From assembly GCA_038380795.1 (NCBI GenBank), contig CM076260.1, forward strand, positions 5,369,533 through 5,433,532: a stretch of DNA of 64,000 bases, given 5' to 3'. Numbering within the stretch: the first letter of the stretch is position 1; each line of letters begins with the position of its first letter. The DNA comes from Pyrocephalus nanus. Lineage: Eukaryota; Chordata; Aves; Passeriformes; Tyrannidae. Both the position numbers and the translations under genes were made by a program. This document shows, in pieces, positions 28,701-37,712 of the stretch. The notes beneath the pieces were generated by a model that worked only from the letters and a program-made list of their open reading frames with translations, was not told the DNA's origin and ran no database searches.

Positions 28701-31598
28701 CAAAAATGGCTAAGAGCTCTCCAGTCTGGTCAATGGAGTTGAGAAAGTCTTGAGCAAGCTTCTGCCTTTTGTTGGTGTTATTACTGTTGAATTTGTCTTC
28801 ATAAAGACAAGAAAAGAATAACAAACTTATTTGGCTTCTCCAAACATCAACTGATGTTTTAGAATCAACACAGTGCAGAAAAGGGCCTGTTCCTACTGTC
28901 CCCTCAAACAAGCTGTGCTACCTGACCTAGGTCACTACTCTGCAGTGATAGTAAAAAATCACCTTTAGTGTTTTCTGGTATAACCTGGCTTTTTCATGAT
29001 CTAGAGAAACCTGCTGCTCATACACCGTTACTTCTCACCGAAGAATCCACAGTGGCACAAAAAAACCTCACTCATAGGCAGAATATATGGAGGAAAAGCT
29101 CTTCCCTGAACACATGCAGAAAGAACATCCTCATTACCTACAGCTTAAATCAAACTCTAACACACACGTTAGGATGCAGTTCCAGAGGTGATGGACCACT
29201 GCTCTGCATTAAAGCTGGAAAACCCTGGCAGGGTGATCTCTGTGATCTCTCTTGTTCCAAACAAAAGAGCAGCTACAAAAGCATTAAATTCACAAAATAA
29301 AATTAATGGCTTCAATTGCCAAAGCCTGACGGAAAATGCAACTTTAATTCCAGGATAAACTGTGTTTAGGAAGCATTTCATGAGCATCCAAACAACTTAG
29401 GAAAACTGTTTAAGCTTAAGTATTAAAACCCAAAGCTGTCAGGTCAGAAGTGATTCTGCCACATTGATTGCATGAAACGATACCTTTTCATGTGTGGTGA
29501 AAATAAAATGCCACAGGCAAATTAAATCTCAAATGAGTTGATAAAAATTTATCCACAGCTTGATTAAGTCAAAGCAAGAAGTACAATGTTTATCTAAAAT
29601 CAGTGTGGATGCTCAGAGGAACCAAATATAAGGAATTCATTGTAAGGGAAAAAATAATAAAGGGTTCTGAGAAAGGAAATAAGTTAAATACAAAAAATTG
29701 TGTATGGACATTGTTAGATGTTGTAACAGCATGGCAAGGTTTAGATTTGCTATGATAAGTTTTAACTTGACTTTTTACAACGGAAATGTTAAATCTAATG
29801 TCAATATAAATCAACAAAACCTTATAACAGCAAATCATATGGCATAAATTAATATATTTTTAATTCAAAGAGCTTTTTCCCTAAATGCATTGGTTATAAA
29901 ATCAGTGACTTGCTCATGGAATGGGGAAACAAAAGTGTTTGCCATTCTTTAAATTACAGATTCAAAGTATAAAACTTTAAACCACAGCAAAAAAAAAAGA
30001 CCCAGGTCATTTATTAGTATTCAGTGACTTCAGATTATAGGATGTTTTTTTAAATATGCCAAAATCTTTTGACAATAATTTAGCAAATGTCCATGCAATT
30101 GCAGGTGGTAGATGCCCACTTTAGAAGCATTTCAAATGGAAAAGCAGAGATTTTTCAAACAAATTCCTCTAAAGACATTAGTTTTGTGTCTCTAACTATT
30201 AAGCAAGTTAGCAGTACTTTGCATTGAGCTGTTCAGCACTTATAAAACATCAAACCTCTCCCAAATTAAGTAATTTCTTTTTTCTACCTTCGAGGAGGTC
30301 TTCTTCTTCTATTCCTTTGACAATTTTAGATTTGTAGTCTCGAAAAAACATGTATTTAAGCAGCCTTCTGAGCTTCTTCTGAGAGAAAAAAAATTCATTT
30401 ACATTAATGAGTATTTTTTTATTTAAACTAACTGTAATGTGCAATACATTAGTCAGTAAATATAATTGTTAGAATGTTCATAATTTTTGATTCTGCAGAA
30501 AACCCATACATAGAAAGTACCTCAAAGTAAATAGCAATTAAACATTAAATATTATTTATTTATTTGAATTCCTTGGTACTTTGCTGTGAGACAGAAATGG
30601 GTTTGACTTTCAGAAAGGAGAAATTCAGTGATAAGGCTTCTTTTAGGGCTCTCCAAAATCTTTACTCAAGTTTGGAAATTCAAGCCTAGAAACACACATT
30701 TCCATGAACTTTGACATCCATATCAACTGCTCTTTTCAGTACAGACTTATGGCTCATATCAGATAAAGAAACTGCAATTGGTTTTCACGTGTTAGTGGTT
30801 TTTAGTTTTGAAATCGTTTTGGTCATCAGGTTTCACCTATCTAACGAGGAAAGAAAAACAAAGAGGAGAGAAAAGGGTGAGGGAAAGTGAGGAACTAAGG
30901 AAGAAAAGGAGATATAGGAAGAATAAATAATGTAGATAAAAACAGCTGACAATAATTTTTGAAGAATTTTGAAATTTCAGGAAAGAAAAGTAATTTTTTT
31001 TTATTGACCTGTTACTTACTACCCAGAGAAAGCAAGGCCATCCCTAAATTTGGAGATTTTAGAGGGACATAGTACATGAAAAAATATTATAAAAGAAATA
31101 AAGATAATTTACAGTCTAAATGACAAAACTATAATAGTCACACTGTCAAATGTCACACGTACACCCAGGGGGAAATTAGAATTATTGATTTTTAATAAAA
31201 GGAATATAAAGGATCAGGATCAATATTCTTACCTAATTAAGAAAGTGTTTTGAGCTCTAAGGTGCAGTACCCACTCTAGAGCTTTGTGAAAAAAAATCTA
31301 TTGCTAATTGAAGTTACAGGAAAAGACAAAAATTAACTAAAATATTATAGAATGACTGCACTGCGCACAATAAGATTCAATTCTAGAGCAGCTATACTTT
31401 TAAATAAAGCTATCCATGATGATGGCCTCCTTTTGCATAGGTTAGGCAAACACTTGAAAACAAAATAAGCAGCTGATTATGTAAATAAAAACTTCTGTCT
31501 TGTTACTGTACCTTATCTTTGCGCATTAAGAACAGAAGATCTTCAGCAGAGATGACTCGAGCTCCTCTCATCTGAGAAACTTCAGCTGCTTGCTGCAA
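1665..31598 (-). CDS. SUPT3H: SUPT3H, partial: four consecutive internal coding exons
   Basis: SUPT3H is the vertebrate homologue of yeast Spt3, a nuclear subunit of the SAGA/STAGA coactivator that helps deliver TBP to promoters. The coding join on the minus strand is 31598-31512, 30378-30288, 28796-28660, 1740-1665 (391 nt, about 130 residues). All acceptors are AG and all donors GT, and phases are continuous. The product carries family hallmarks that I recognise from the mammalian protein: [71 protein letters not shown] and [20 protein letters not shown]. These correspond to roughly residues 60-190 of the mammalian protein (estimated from memory). The first exons and the second histone fold are outside the window. 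No frameshift or stop interrupts the exons, so the gene looks intact. Confidence 0.95.
3965..4360 (-). repeat. Old CR1-like LINE fragment
   Basis: Diverged antisense CR1 text is visible: 'ctctagtccaacctccca' near the 3' end, 'ccaaggacagagatttta' for the usual 'ccaaggatggagattcca', and 'gatgaagatattgaacacca' with the 'gggcctcaggatcaatactg' that follows it in the 3' part of CR1. Large internal gaps and many substitutions suggest an old copy. Confidence 0.6.
6055..6570 (+). mobile_element. CR1 LINE, 5'-truncated, sense on plus
   Basis: This fragment contains the end of the reverse-transcriptase region and the 3' UTR. Landmarks are 'gctcagcctggagaaga', 'ggctccaagagagctggag', 'aggttgtccagagagagaag' and 'gtgttcaaggccaggttgga', ending near 'ccattctgatattctgtga'. 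Stops and small indels break the reading frame, so it is not functional. Confidence 0.9.
10742..11192 (+). mobile_element. CR1 LINE, 5'-truncated, sense on plus
   Basis: This is a clear CR1 3' end. It has 'ggagaagactccaagagccc', 'gaacaggttgtccagagaag', 'gttcaaggccaggttggact' and the terminal octamers 'attctgtgattctatga' at 11176-11192. A short poly-G run (11129-11136) interrupts the usual 'ggcagggggtt' region. The frame is broken. Confidence 0.92.
12267..12309. repeat. Imperfect 30-bp tandem duplication
   Basis: AATGAATTATCTC occurs at 12267-12279 and again at 12297-12309, with a period of 30 bp. CTCTTAAA is also repeated between and within the copies. Confidence 0.8.
13529..13593. repeat. 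(ATTCTAT)n-like simple repeat
   Basis: Repeated 'attctat' units are interspersed with 'ttta' ('gattctac', 'tattctat', 'tattctatctatgattctatga'). It may be a leftover CR1 tail that expanded, but no CR1 body precedes it. Confidence 0.55.
14889..15086 (-). pseudogene. Protein-like open frame of unknown origin, possible pseudogene fragment
   Basis: On the minus strand, a frame open from about 15152 down to a TGA at 14889 contains [40 protein letters not shown], and further on [20 protein letters not shown] and [12 protein letters not shown]. The lack of low-complexity bias and the amphipathic, charged pattern look more like a real protein than the surrounding AT-rich frames do. There is no upstream ATG (a TAA precedes the frame) and no clear splice sites. 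I do not recognise the family. It may be a retrocopy fragment, a relic of a mobile-element protein, or chance. Confidence 0.25.
17110..17720 (-). repeat. Old CR1 LINE fragment, antisense on plus
   Basis: Diverged but continuous CR1 similarity is present in antisense: 'ctccaaaggtggagacttcc', 'cagtctctctggccaacaag', 'ggtctggctccatctcctct', 'caggctgaacaagctcttgc', 'gggagcacaaaattggacac' and 'cccttgacctgctggcaggg'. It contains a recent-looking 14-bp tandem duplication (17492-17519). A younger CR1 tail lies just to the right, at about 17820. Confidence 0.8.
17492..17519. repeat. Exact 14-bp tandem duplication inside an old CR1
   Basis: TAATGGGGAAGCAT occurs twice in immediate succession at 17492-17505 and 17506-17519. 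Confidence 0.9.
17820..17895 (-). repeat. Short CR1 3' tail fragment
   Basis: The sequence 'gaatcacagattcacagaat', then 'ggtttgggttggaagggacc', then 'ccaagcccctgccatg' is the standard antisense CR1 3' end, only about 75 bp long. Confidence 0.88.
21243..21264 (+). repeat. Poly-A tract, 22 bp
   Basis: This is a pure A run. I see no recognisable retrocopy upstream, so it is treated as a simple repeat. Confidence 0.85.
22130..22360 (-). mobile_element. CR1 LINE 3' fragment, antisense on plus
   Basis: The 3' end is at 'aatcttagaatggctacggt', followed by 'tggaagggaccttgaagatc', 'aacacttccagggatggggt' and 'cagtaaagagtttctcccca'. The copy is truncated after the start of the reverse-transcriptase C-terminal region. 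Confidence 0.9.
23732..24222 (-). mobile_element. CR1 LINE, 5'-truncated, antisense on plus
   Basis: The landmarks run in order from the 3' tail at 23732: 'ttgggttggaagggaccttt', 'ttccagaggtggggcatcca', 'cagtttgaagccattccccc', 'ccctggatccttctccaggc' and 'tgaggqgccccagaggtgcac' region at about 24200-24220 (the transition to the reverse-transcriptase C terminus). Stops in the sense frame show it is dead. Confidence 0.92.
24704..24775 (-). repeat. Short CR1 3' tail fragment
   Basis: 'aatcatagaatcacaggata' followed by 'gtttgggctagaaaggacct' and 'aaagagcatctagtttcaac' is an antisense CR1 3' end of about 70 bp. Confidence 0.85.
26987..27003 (+). repeat. Poly-T tract
   Basis: This is a run of 17 T in a T/C-rich stretch, followed about 70 bp later by a short (AT)n run at 27070-27089. 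Confidence 0.85.
27070..27089. repeat. Short (AT)n microsatellite
   Basis: The sequence is 'agatatatatatatgtatat', with one G interruption. Confidence 0.8.
28660..28796 (-). CDS. SUPT3H: SUPT3H exon: linker with KRQK and acidic IFEDDEIDD
   Basis: This 137-nt exon enters in phase 1 after CTTTATGAAG and completes the split Asp codon. It then encodes [38 protein letters not shown] and VKQERME, ending in phase 0 at GAG|GTAATT. A polar Asn-rich start is followed by the conserved [16 protein letters not shown] helix, a highly acidic patch and a charged helix that continues into the next exon. The Asn-rich first twelve residues look more variable than the rest compared with the mammalian protein, as expected of a linker. 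The intron before it is 1491 bp (28797-30287). No stops or indels are visible. Confidence 0.95.
28797..30287 (-). other. SUPT3H: SUPT3H intron, 1.5 kb
   Basis: The intron runs from the GTAGAA donor to the TTTATGAAG acceptor. Its sequence is AT-rich and no repeat family or other gene was recognised. Confidence 0.85.
30288..30378 (-). CDS. SUPT3H: SUPT3H exon: helix after the histone fold ([18 protein letters not shown])
   Basis: This 91-nt exon starts in phase 0 after a strong TTTTTTTCTCTCAG acceptor and ends in phase 1 at GAAG|GTAGAA. It encodes [18 protein letters not shown], then [12 protein letters not shown], plus the first base of an Asp codon completed by the next exon. The basic part continues the helix leaving the histone fold. 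The acidic run IEEEDLLE begins the linker between the two folds. The intron before it is 1133 bp (30379-31511). The high identity to the mammalian family across a short exon is strong evidence of purifying selection. Confidence 0.95.
30379..31511 (-). other. SUPT3H: SUPT3H intron, 1.1 kb
   Basis: The intron runs from the GTACAG donor to the TTTCTCTCAG acceptor. It is AT-rich and purine-rich around 30840-30930 on the plus strand. No repeat family or other gene was recognised. Confidence 0.85.
31512..31598 (-). CDS. SUPT3H: SUPT3H exon: N-terminal histone fold, second half
   Basis: This 87-nt exon, in phase 0 at both ends, reads [20 protein letters not shown] followed by LLFLMRKDK. It follows a TTTATTTTAG acceptor and ends at AAG|GTACAG. 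It covers the end of helix 2, the following loop and helix 3 of the N-terminal (TAF13-like) histone fold, the part that packs against the second fold within the same protein. The preceding exon, which should carry the first helix and the start of helix 2, was not found between 31.6 and 64 kb, so the upstream intron is at least 32 kb. The protein match and both splice sites agree, so the boundaries are firm. Confidence 0.95.
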
Positions 31599-32465
31599 CT
31601 AAAATAAATGAATAAATTAAGATGGCCTTTTCAGTGTTCAAAACTTTATTCACTGGGGTTTGTCTTAAATAAATTCAGATAATATTTTGCACGGTCCTGA
31701 CTAGCAAAATACAGGCTGTGCACTGAAACACAAGCTGGGACTCTCAAAGGTGTCACTCACCCGGCTCTTGTTTGCCAAGAAGTGAAAAACAATTTCATGA
31801 AAAGCCTGAAAGACTTTTGACAAATCTCAAGCAAAAGCTTTTTTGTTTATATTTAAAATGATTGCTTTTAAAAAGCACTGCAGCCGTTTTTTTTTTTCTT
31901 TCCTTAGCACAGAAAATGAACATATAATTCTCTCAGGCAATGTAAAAATGCCAAATTCTTGCCATAGCACTTTATCTGCAACTGTGGAAGGGTGGCTGAT
32001 CCCTCTCCCAATTTTTTAGAATAACAAATATTAATTTTAAACAGCTTACCTAAGTATTTTTTGAAAGAAACTCTACCCCTCTTTGACTTAGCATTAGTAC
32101 AAACCAGACTCACATGAAGAACTTTTTTAGCCATGCTCTTATTTCATTTGGGAGAAAGAAAATGAATTGATAGGAAAAAACAACTCTATTAACGAAGGAA
32201 TTGAAAAACCTTATTGAGCAGACCAGGCCCTTCAGCTATGAAAGTGATGATGATGGGATTGAGCAAGAAATGCCAGAAAAACTGGTAAGAGGTGGCCAAA
32301 GGAGTGGGAAGCAATGGACTGTCCTCAACTCCATTGCCTCTTAAGGCCCTAAACACCTCAAATTGTGCTGGAAAGAGCACAATTCTTTCGAAGGGACTAA
32401 TCCCATCAGCCTTCAGTAGGTGCAGGAAATCAGGCTGTTCTGTACACAGATGGATCATATCAAAA

Positions 32466-32650
32466 CTAGCACAGGGTCAGAAAACTTGTAGCCTTGGGTT
32501 GGAAGGAATCTTTGAAGTTCCACTAGTTCAGTGAGGAATGGGACAGGGACACCTTCAACTAGATCAGGTTGCTCAGAGCCCTGTCCAGTCTGAACCTCGA
32601 ATGTTTTCAGGGATGGGGCACCTTCCACCTCTCTGGACAACGTGTTTAAG
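32466..32650 (-). repeat. CR1 LINE 3' fragment, antisense on plus
   Basis: The sequence contains 'ccttgggttggaaggaatct', 'caactagatcaggttgctca', 'gttttcagggatggggcacc' and 'ctctctggacaacgtgttta'. The extreme AATCACAGAATCA tail is degraded ('gggtcagaaaactt'). Confidence 0.85.
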
Positions 32651-33142
32651 TGTAAACCATGATGCTGCAGATATGGTGGGATAGAAAGGATGCTTCCTAG
32701 CATGGAATATGCTTTATCCACAAAATTAAAAAACATTGTCCAAAAAGCAAGATTTAATCATAGGGTTTTTTTCTCTCACCCTTGTTTGCCCTGTGATGGA
32801 AAACTGACCATAAGCACAGTACAAAAGTTATCAAAAGAAGAGACACCCTTAAAAATTCATGATATTAAAATTCATACACACCTGTAACATGATCAATAAA
32901 CAGCAATTTATGTTTAAATATCTGTATATTCTTCTTTAGAAATGCATTAATGCACCTGAAAATAATTTAAAGAAATCTTATCCTTCATGCTTACACTAGC
33001 AATGGTTTCACTCAGTATCACTGCCTGAATAAGTATATTATTAATCTGAGCTCCCATGCTGCTATGACTTGAAATAGGCCTATTCAGAAGTTAAAAAGAT
33101 CAACAAAAACAGTAGCTGTTTCTAATATCCAAAGAAGGAGGC

Positions 33143-33161
33143 GGGGAGGGGTGGGGGGGGG
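33143..33161 (+). repeat. G-run tract with G-quadruplex potential
   Basis: The plus strand has GGGG, A, GGGG, T and then nine G in a row. This supplies four runs of at least four G with single-base loops if the last run is split. On the SUPT3H transcript it would read as C runs. Confidence 0.85.
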
Positions 33162-33767
33162 AAGATTTTCATTTTGGCAAGTGTTCAGTGGGCAAAAGAT
33201 TCAGTCCATAAATCATAATACTGGACTGCATTAATTTTTTTCCACACTAATCATGCGCACACAAAATGTTAACTGTATCTCATACTCACAACACAAAACA
33301 TACCGCGTGAAGAGGTTCAGAGTTTCCCCTTGAAACTCCCTCTTGGCCCTTGCAGTCACCGAGACCAGAGAGATTTCAGGAATTCAGAAGTCACAGTAAT
33401 ACAATCTTACTTGAAAAATGTAAGAATGTGAAAAACGATAGCTCTATTTTTTGGCATAAGCAAAACTGTTTCTTATTCTGATTAGTTTGAGGGCACGCAA
33501 GCTACTTATATTTCTAACATAAAATATAAAGAGCTGGATAAAAAAAAAAAATTTACCAAGTACGAGCCAATATTCCTCTCTGGTGTAAATCTATTGCAGC
33601 TAATGGATTTATGCCAGGGCTGACTTTGGCCCCACTGAGCTTAAAAGTGCTAGAAAACCTGACCTTAGCATGGTGATAACACAACACAGCTTTTCCAAAC
33701 ATCACATAAAACAATGGCAGAAATATCGGATGTGAAAGTTCGCTCTAGTTCCCTAAAATTTACAGGA

Positions 33768-33812
33768 CCATCTCTTGGTCCCTTCAAACCCAAACCATTC
33801 TGTGACTCTCCA
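33768..33812 (+). repeat. CR1 3' tail remnant, sense on plus
   Basis: 'cttggtcccttcaaacccaa' followed by 'accattctgtgactctcc' matches only the last 45 bp or so of CR1 in sense orientation. Confidence 0.7.
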
Positions 33813-34281
33813 AAGCATTAAATTTCTTACCATAAAATTCAGATATGTTAATTTCTGTAGCTGAAATACATAATTTTTCCAAATGATAAACACGTGACAA
33901 AGACATTTATAACACAGATTGTGTGTGAGCTGCTTACAGGAGCCTCATGATGAAGGAAGGGAGAGTAAGGAGCAGAGGCCAAATTCACGTCCCATTTGCA
34001 TCTAAGTAAATCCTGAATAACACTGTTTACTTTAATGGAGTTATTCTGGGATAAACACAAGATCAAAATCTGGAATAATATTCTCAGTTTCTACCAAAAC
34101 AATGAAAACTTTATTCTCGCATTGCCCCAACTTTTGCATCTATTTTATTTTAAGGAACGGACACACAGCATTTAATTTCTTTGGCTTAAAGAAAGCAAAA
34201 TACGAAAATAATTACTTCCTGTGCAGTTATAAAATATGGATTATTTATCCAAACAGACCATAATGAGTTCTGCATTGGTAC

Positions 34282-34324
34282 ACATATTTACCTGGGAAAC
34301 CAGGATATGCTCAGGTAAATATGT
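34282..34324. repeat. 13-bp perfect inverted repeat (hairpin)
   Basis: ACATATTTACCTG at 34282-34294 is the exact reverse complement of CAGGTAAATATGT at 34312-34324, with a 17-nt spacer. An overlapping shorter hairpin, CCTGG-GAAA-CCAGG (34291-34304), would compete with it. Confidence 0.9.
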
Positions 34325-36373
34325 ATCCAAGAAATTAAATAGAAATTACGTCCCACGCAGCCGAGGTTGGGGGGGAGGATGTATTTATAGTTTAACACAC
34401 ACATAATTGACTCACTCAAACCACAACATGAGTGCTCTGCTATAATTAGCATTATAACAAACTATCTTATTTGACTGTCCCAGAGTTGCCATTAATATGC
34501 AATAAGCCCCGATTCCTTAATTTCCGGAGCGGAAGGCCTCGTGGACTCATTACCGCATTCCGGGATGAAGGGGGATTTCAGGAAGCCGTACCAAAGGAAC
34601 GATCCATCCCGGAGCACCCAGGCATTTGTCATTCCAGAAAAGCTGCTCTCAGCTCTGCAGCCCTGAAGTCAGGAGGTCTCTCACCCTTTGCTGCAGTCTC
34701 TGTGAGCAGCACTGGCCGTGGTTCCAGATGGAGGTTGGGATATAAATGTCGCAATAACTTTTCCCAGATGAGGTTCCTATATGGCAACAGGGGAGATATG
34801 GCAAGAATTTCCCACCACCTCCAAGCCTCAGGGATACTCAGTGCCAGTCACAGAATCTGGGGCAGCAGCAGTTCCAACATACTCACTTGTCTTCTCCTAA
34901 TTTTTTTAATTTTTAAACTATTAAGCCCACATTACAAAATATTTTGTTTGGGATGGTATTGAAGAACAGGAAACAATCCAAATTACTTAGCTTTTTAAAG
35001 AAAAACAGGCTAAATTTCCTAGCACCAGCAAACAATATTTGAGACCTCAGAGTCTGAATATATTTTTTATTACAGCCAAATTATGAACCTCTAAAAGTGA
35101 AGTTTAAATAACGGAAGTGTTGATATGATTTTAACTATAGGAGCGCAAATAGCTCTGTTAATAATTAGGAGTTTATGAAAAATAAGTGTATTTTACAATT
35201 TTTCACATTACAAAGAAAGTAGTATATACAGTAACTATATTTTAAAGTCTAAGAAGAAATGGCTGGGGAATAATATTTTAAAATGTAATCACGGGTTTAA
35301 TGACTTTATGAAGTTAACTTTCTTGGCAGGATGAACTGAAGTATGTTAACAGTCACCTTACGGCTATTTTCTTTTTGCAACTTCTGCAAATTATAGATTT
35401 GTTGAAAGGAGTATTCATTCTCCTGTGACAGAAGCACAGTTACTTCAATGGGACTGTCTGCTTCTTTTTCTTTCCATAATTATTTTTTCTTCCACTACCT
35501 CCAAAGTCAACAATCACCGATACTTCTTCTACAAAACTGTCTTGATGGACAAACAGACAAAAAGCTGGAAAACAAACATACTCTGTTGTGACATAATCCT
35601 TCCAGTTAAACTGCAGGACAGAGTTGGAGTGGTAATGTTTGCATGCCTTGGAGCTGCTGGGAGCCAAGAATAATGCTGCAGGAGCGACGATTTTGTTTTC
35701 ATTATACAAGAAAATTAGATCATAGTTCACCTGGGTGAATTTTTTTTCTGAGGCAGGAAGGCTGTTTTGTTATTAAATATGCATTTAAATGTCCTATTTT
35801 TTCATCTTTTCCAGATAAAAACTATGCAACTATAAAATTACCAGAGAATATTCCGAATTTAGATATAATCCTGTAAATATATTCCAAATAGAGCATCCCA
35901 CTACTTTTTCATAGGCAACTACATAAAAGAAGTAGATACAGGCTTATACTTCAATCTTTCCATGTAATACCTCACATGATATTAATGTTAACACCTCAGC
36001 TTCTCATTCTAACACACACAAAGATGAAAAACACACAATTTGTTTCCATAAGTAAGCATAGGGATGTGCTTTATGCAGTTAGCACATCTTAGGGAGGTAA
36101 TTATATTAAGGAGCCCATCAGAGCACTCTAATAGGTAGTGATTTAGGATCACTGCACAAGGCTTAAACAGCATGACTGAATCATCACAAGGTGCCTAAAC
36201 CAGAAAATGTCCATCTGCACAAATGAATTGATTGAATGACAATCAATTTTCTTCTTATTAGGTACCTGGTTTCAAACCTAAGTATTTTTTACTGTAGACC
36301 ATTTAATGTAACACGAGGTCATTATGTGTGACCTCAAGAAGATGAAGCTCTGTGTCCCATTTTGAGACTTTGG

Positions 36374-36695
36374 AGAATCATGGAATCATTTAGGTTGGAC
36401 ATACCTTTAAGATTGTAAAGTCCAACCATTAACGCAGCACTGTCAATCCACCACTAAACCATGTCCCCATGTGCCACATCCCCTCCAGGGATGGTGATTC
36501 CACCACTTCCCTGGGCACCCCGTTCCCATGCCTGACAACCCTTTCTGTGAAGAAAAATGTCCTAATATCCAATCTAACCCTACCCTGGAGCACTGAAGGC
36601 CATTTCTTCTTGTCTTATTGCTTGTTACTTGGGAGAAGAGACCAACCTCTGCATGACTACAACCTCCTCTCAGGTAGTTGAGGAGGGTGATAAGA
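36374..36695 (-). mobile_element. CR1 LINE 3' fragment, antisense on plus
   Basis: It starts at the tail 'gaatcatggaatcatttagg'. It belongs to a CR1 type with 'aaccattaacgcagcactgt' and 'ccactaaaccatgtccccat', continues through 'tccagggatggtgattccac' and ends in 'acaacctcctctcaggtagt', the antisense of the YNYLKGG coding region. Confidence 0.9.
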
Positions 36696-37121
36696 GCTCT
36701 TATCTTATGCTTGACACACAGTGAATTTCAGTCCATACAGATCATAAGAATAAGAAAACACAAGTTCATCCTCCTGTGTCTCTGGCATTTGCTGAGAACT
36801 CATTTTCAAGGACTATTATATTTGTTATATTTCTTATTATATTTGTCCCTTCATAAAAACCTTGCTCCTGAATCCCTGCAGCACAACCAACTGCTTCTCC
36901 TCTCCTTCTAGCAGGTGGCAACAGTTCTTGATTTCCACATTTCAGGCAGCCCAGAGAGTGGGGTCTGGATACAGAAAGTCTGCAGCCAGTTCCTAGAAGC
37001 TGGAGAAGAATCACCTCAAAAGCATCTCTGGCAATAAGCAGGTTACACAAGGACTCCTTCCCACCGAAGGCATAAAGAGCATGTCTATAGGTCCAATAAT
37101 CAACAGTTTCAACATCAGAGG

Positions 37122-37712
37122 TCATCCTGGCCTGGATCAGGAACAGTGTGGCCAGCAGGACCAGGGAAGTGATTCTCCCCCTGTACTCAGCACTGGTGAG
37201 GCCACACCCAAATACTTGTGTTCAGTTCTGGGCCTCTCAGTTCTGGAAAGATATTGAGGGGCTGGAGCAGGTCCAGAGAAGAGCAACCAGGCTGGTGAAG
37301 GGACTGGAGCACAAGTCCTATGAGGAGAGGCTGAGGGATCTGGGGTTGTTTAGTCTGGAGAAGAGGAGGCTCAGGGGTGACCTCATCACTCTCTACAACT
37401 ACCTGAAAGGAGGTTGTAGCCAGGTGGGGGTCAGTCTCTTTTCCCAGGCAACTATTAGTAAGACAAGAGGGCATGGTCTTAAGCTCTGCCAGGGCAGGTT
37501 TAGATTGGATATTAGGAAGAAATTCTTTACAGAGAGGGTAATCAGGCATTGGAATGGGTTGCCCAGGGAAATCATGGATTCTCTGTCCCTGGAGGTTTTT
37601 AAGATGAGGCATCAGTGCCATGGTCTGGTAACCACAGTGGTAGTGGATCAAGGGTTGGACTCAATGATCTCAGAGGTCCTTTCAAACCCGGCTGATTCTG
37701 TGATTCTATAAT
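37122..37712 (+). mobile_element. CR1 LINE with intact C-terminal reverse-transcriptase frame, sense on plus
   Basis: The frame 37148-37711 is uninterrupted for 187 codons. It contains the CR1 ORF2 C-terminal signature, including [40 protein letters not shown] and [19 protein letters not shown]. The stop lies in the tail because the frame runs on through the 3' UTR. The end is 'tgattctgtgattctataat'. The copy lacks the palm-domain catalytic motifs, the endonuclease and ORF1, so it cannot move by itself. The preserved frame suggests a relatively young insertion. Confidence 0.93.

Noticed and set aside
32189..32458. Opposed open frames on both strands (89 and 80 codons)
   Set aside because: They mirror each other, resemble no known protein, and one runs into a CR1 fragment.
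35350..35390. Minus-strand micro-exon-like stretch (acceptor TTTGCAG, KLQKENSRK, then GTGACT)
   Set aside because: It is only about 28 nt, its frame closes after the putative donor, and it matches no part of SUPT3H that I know.
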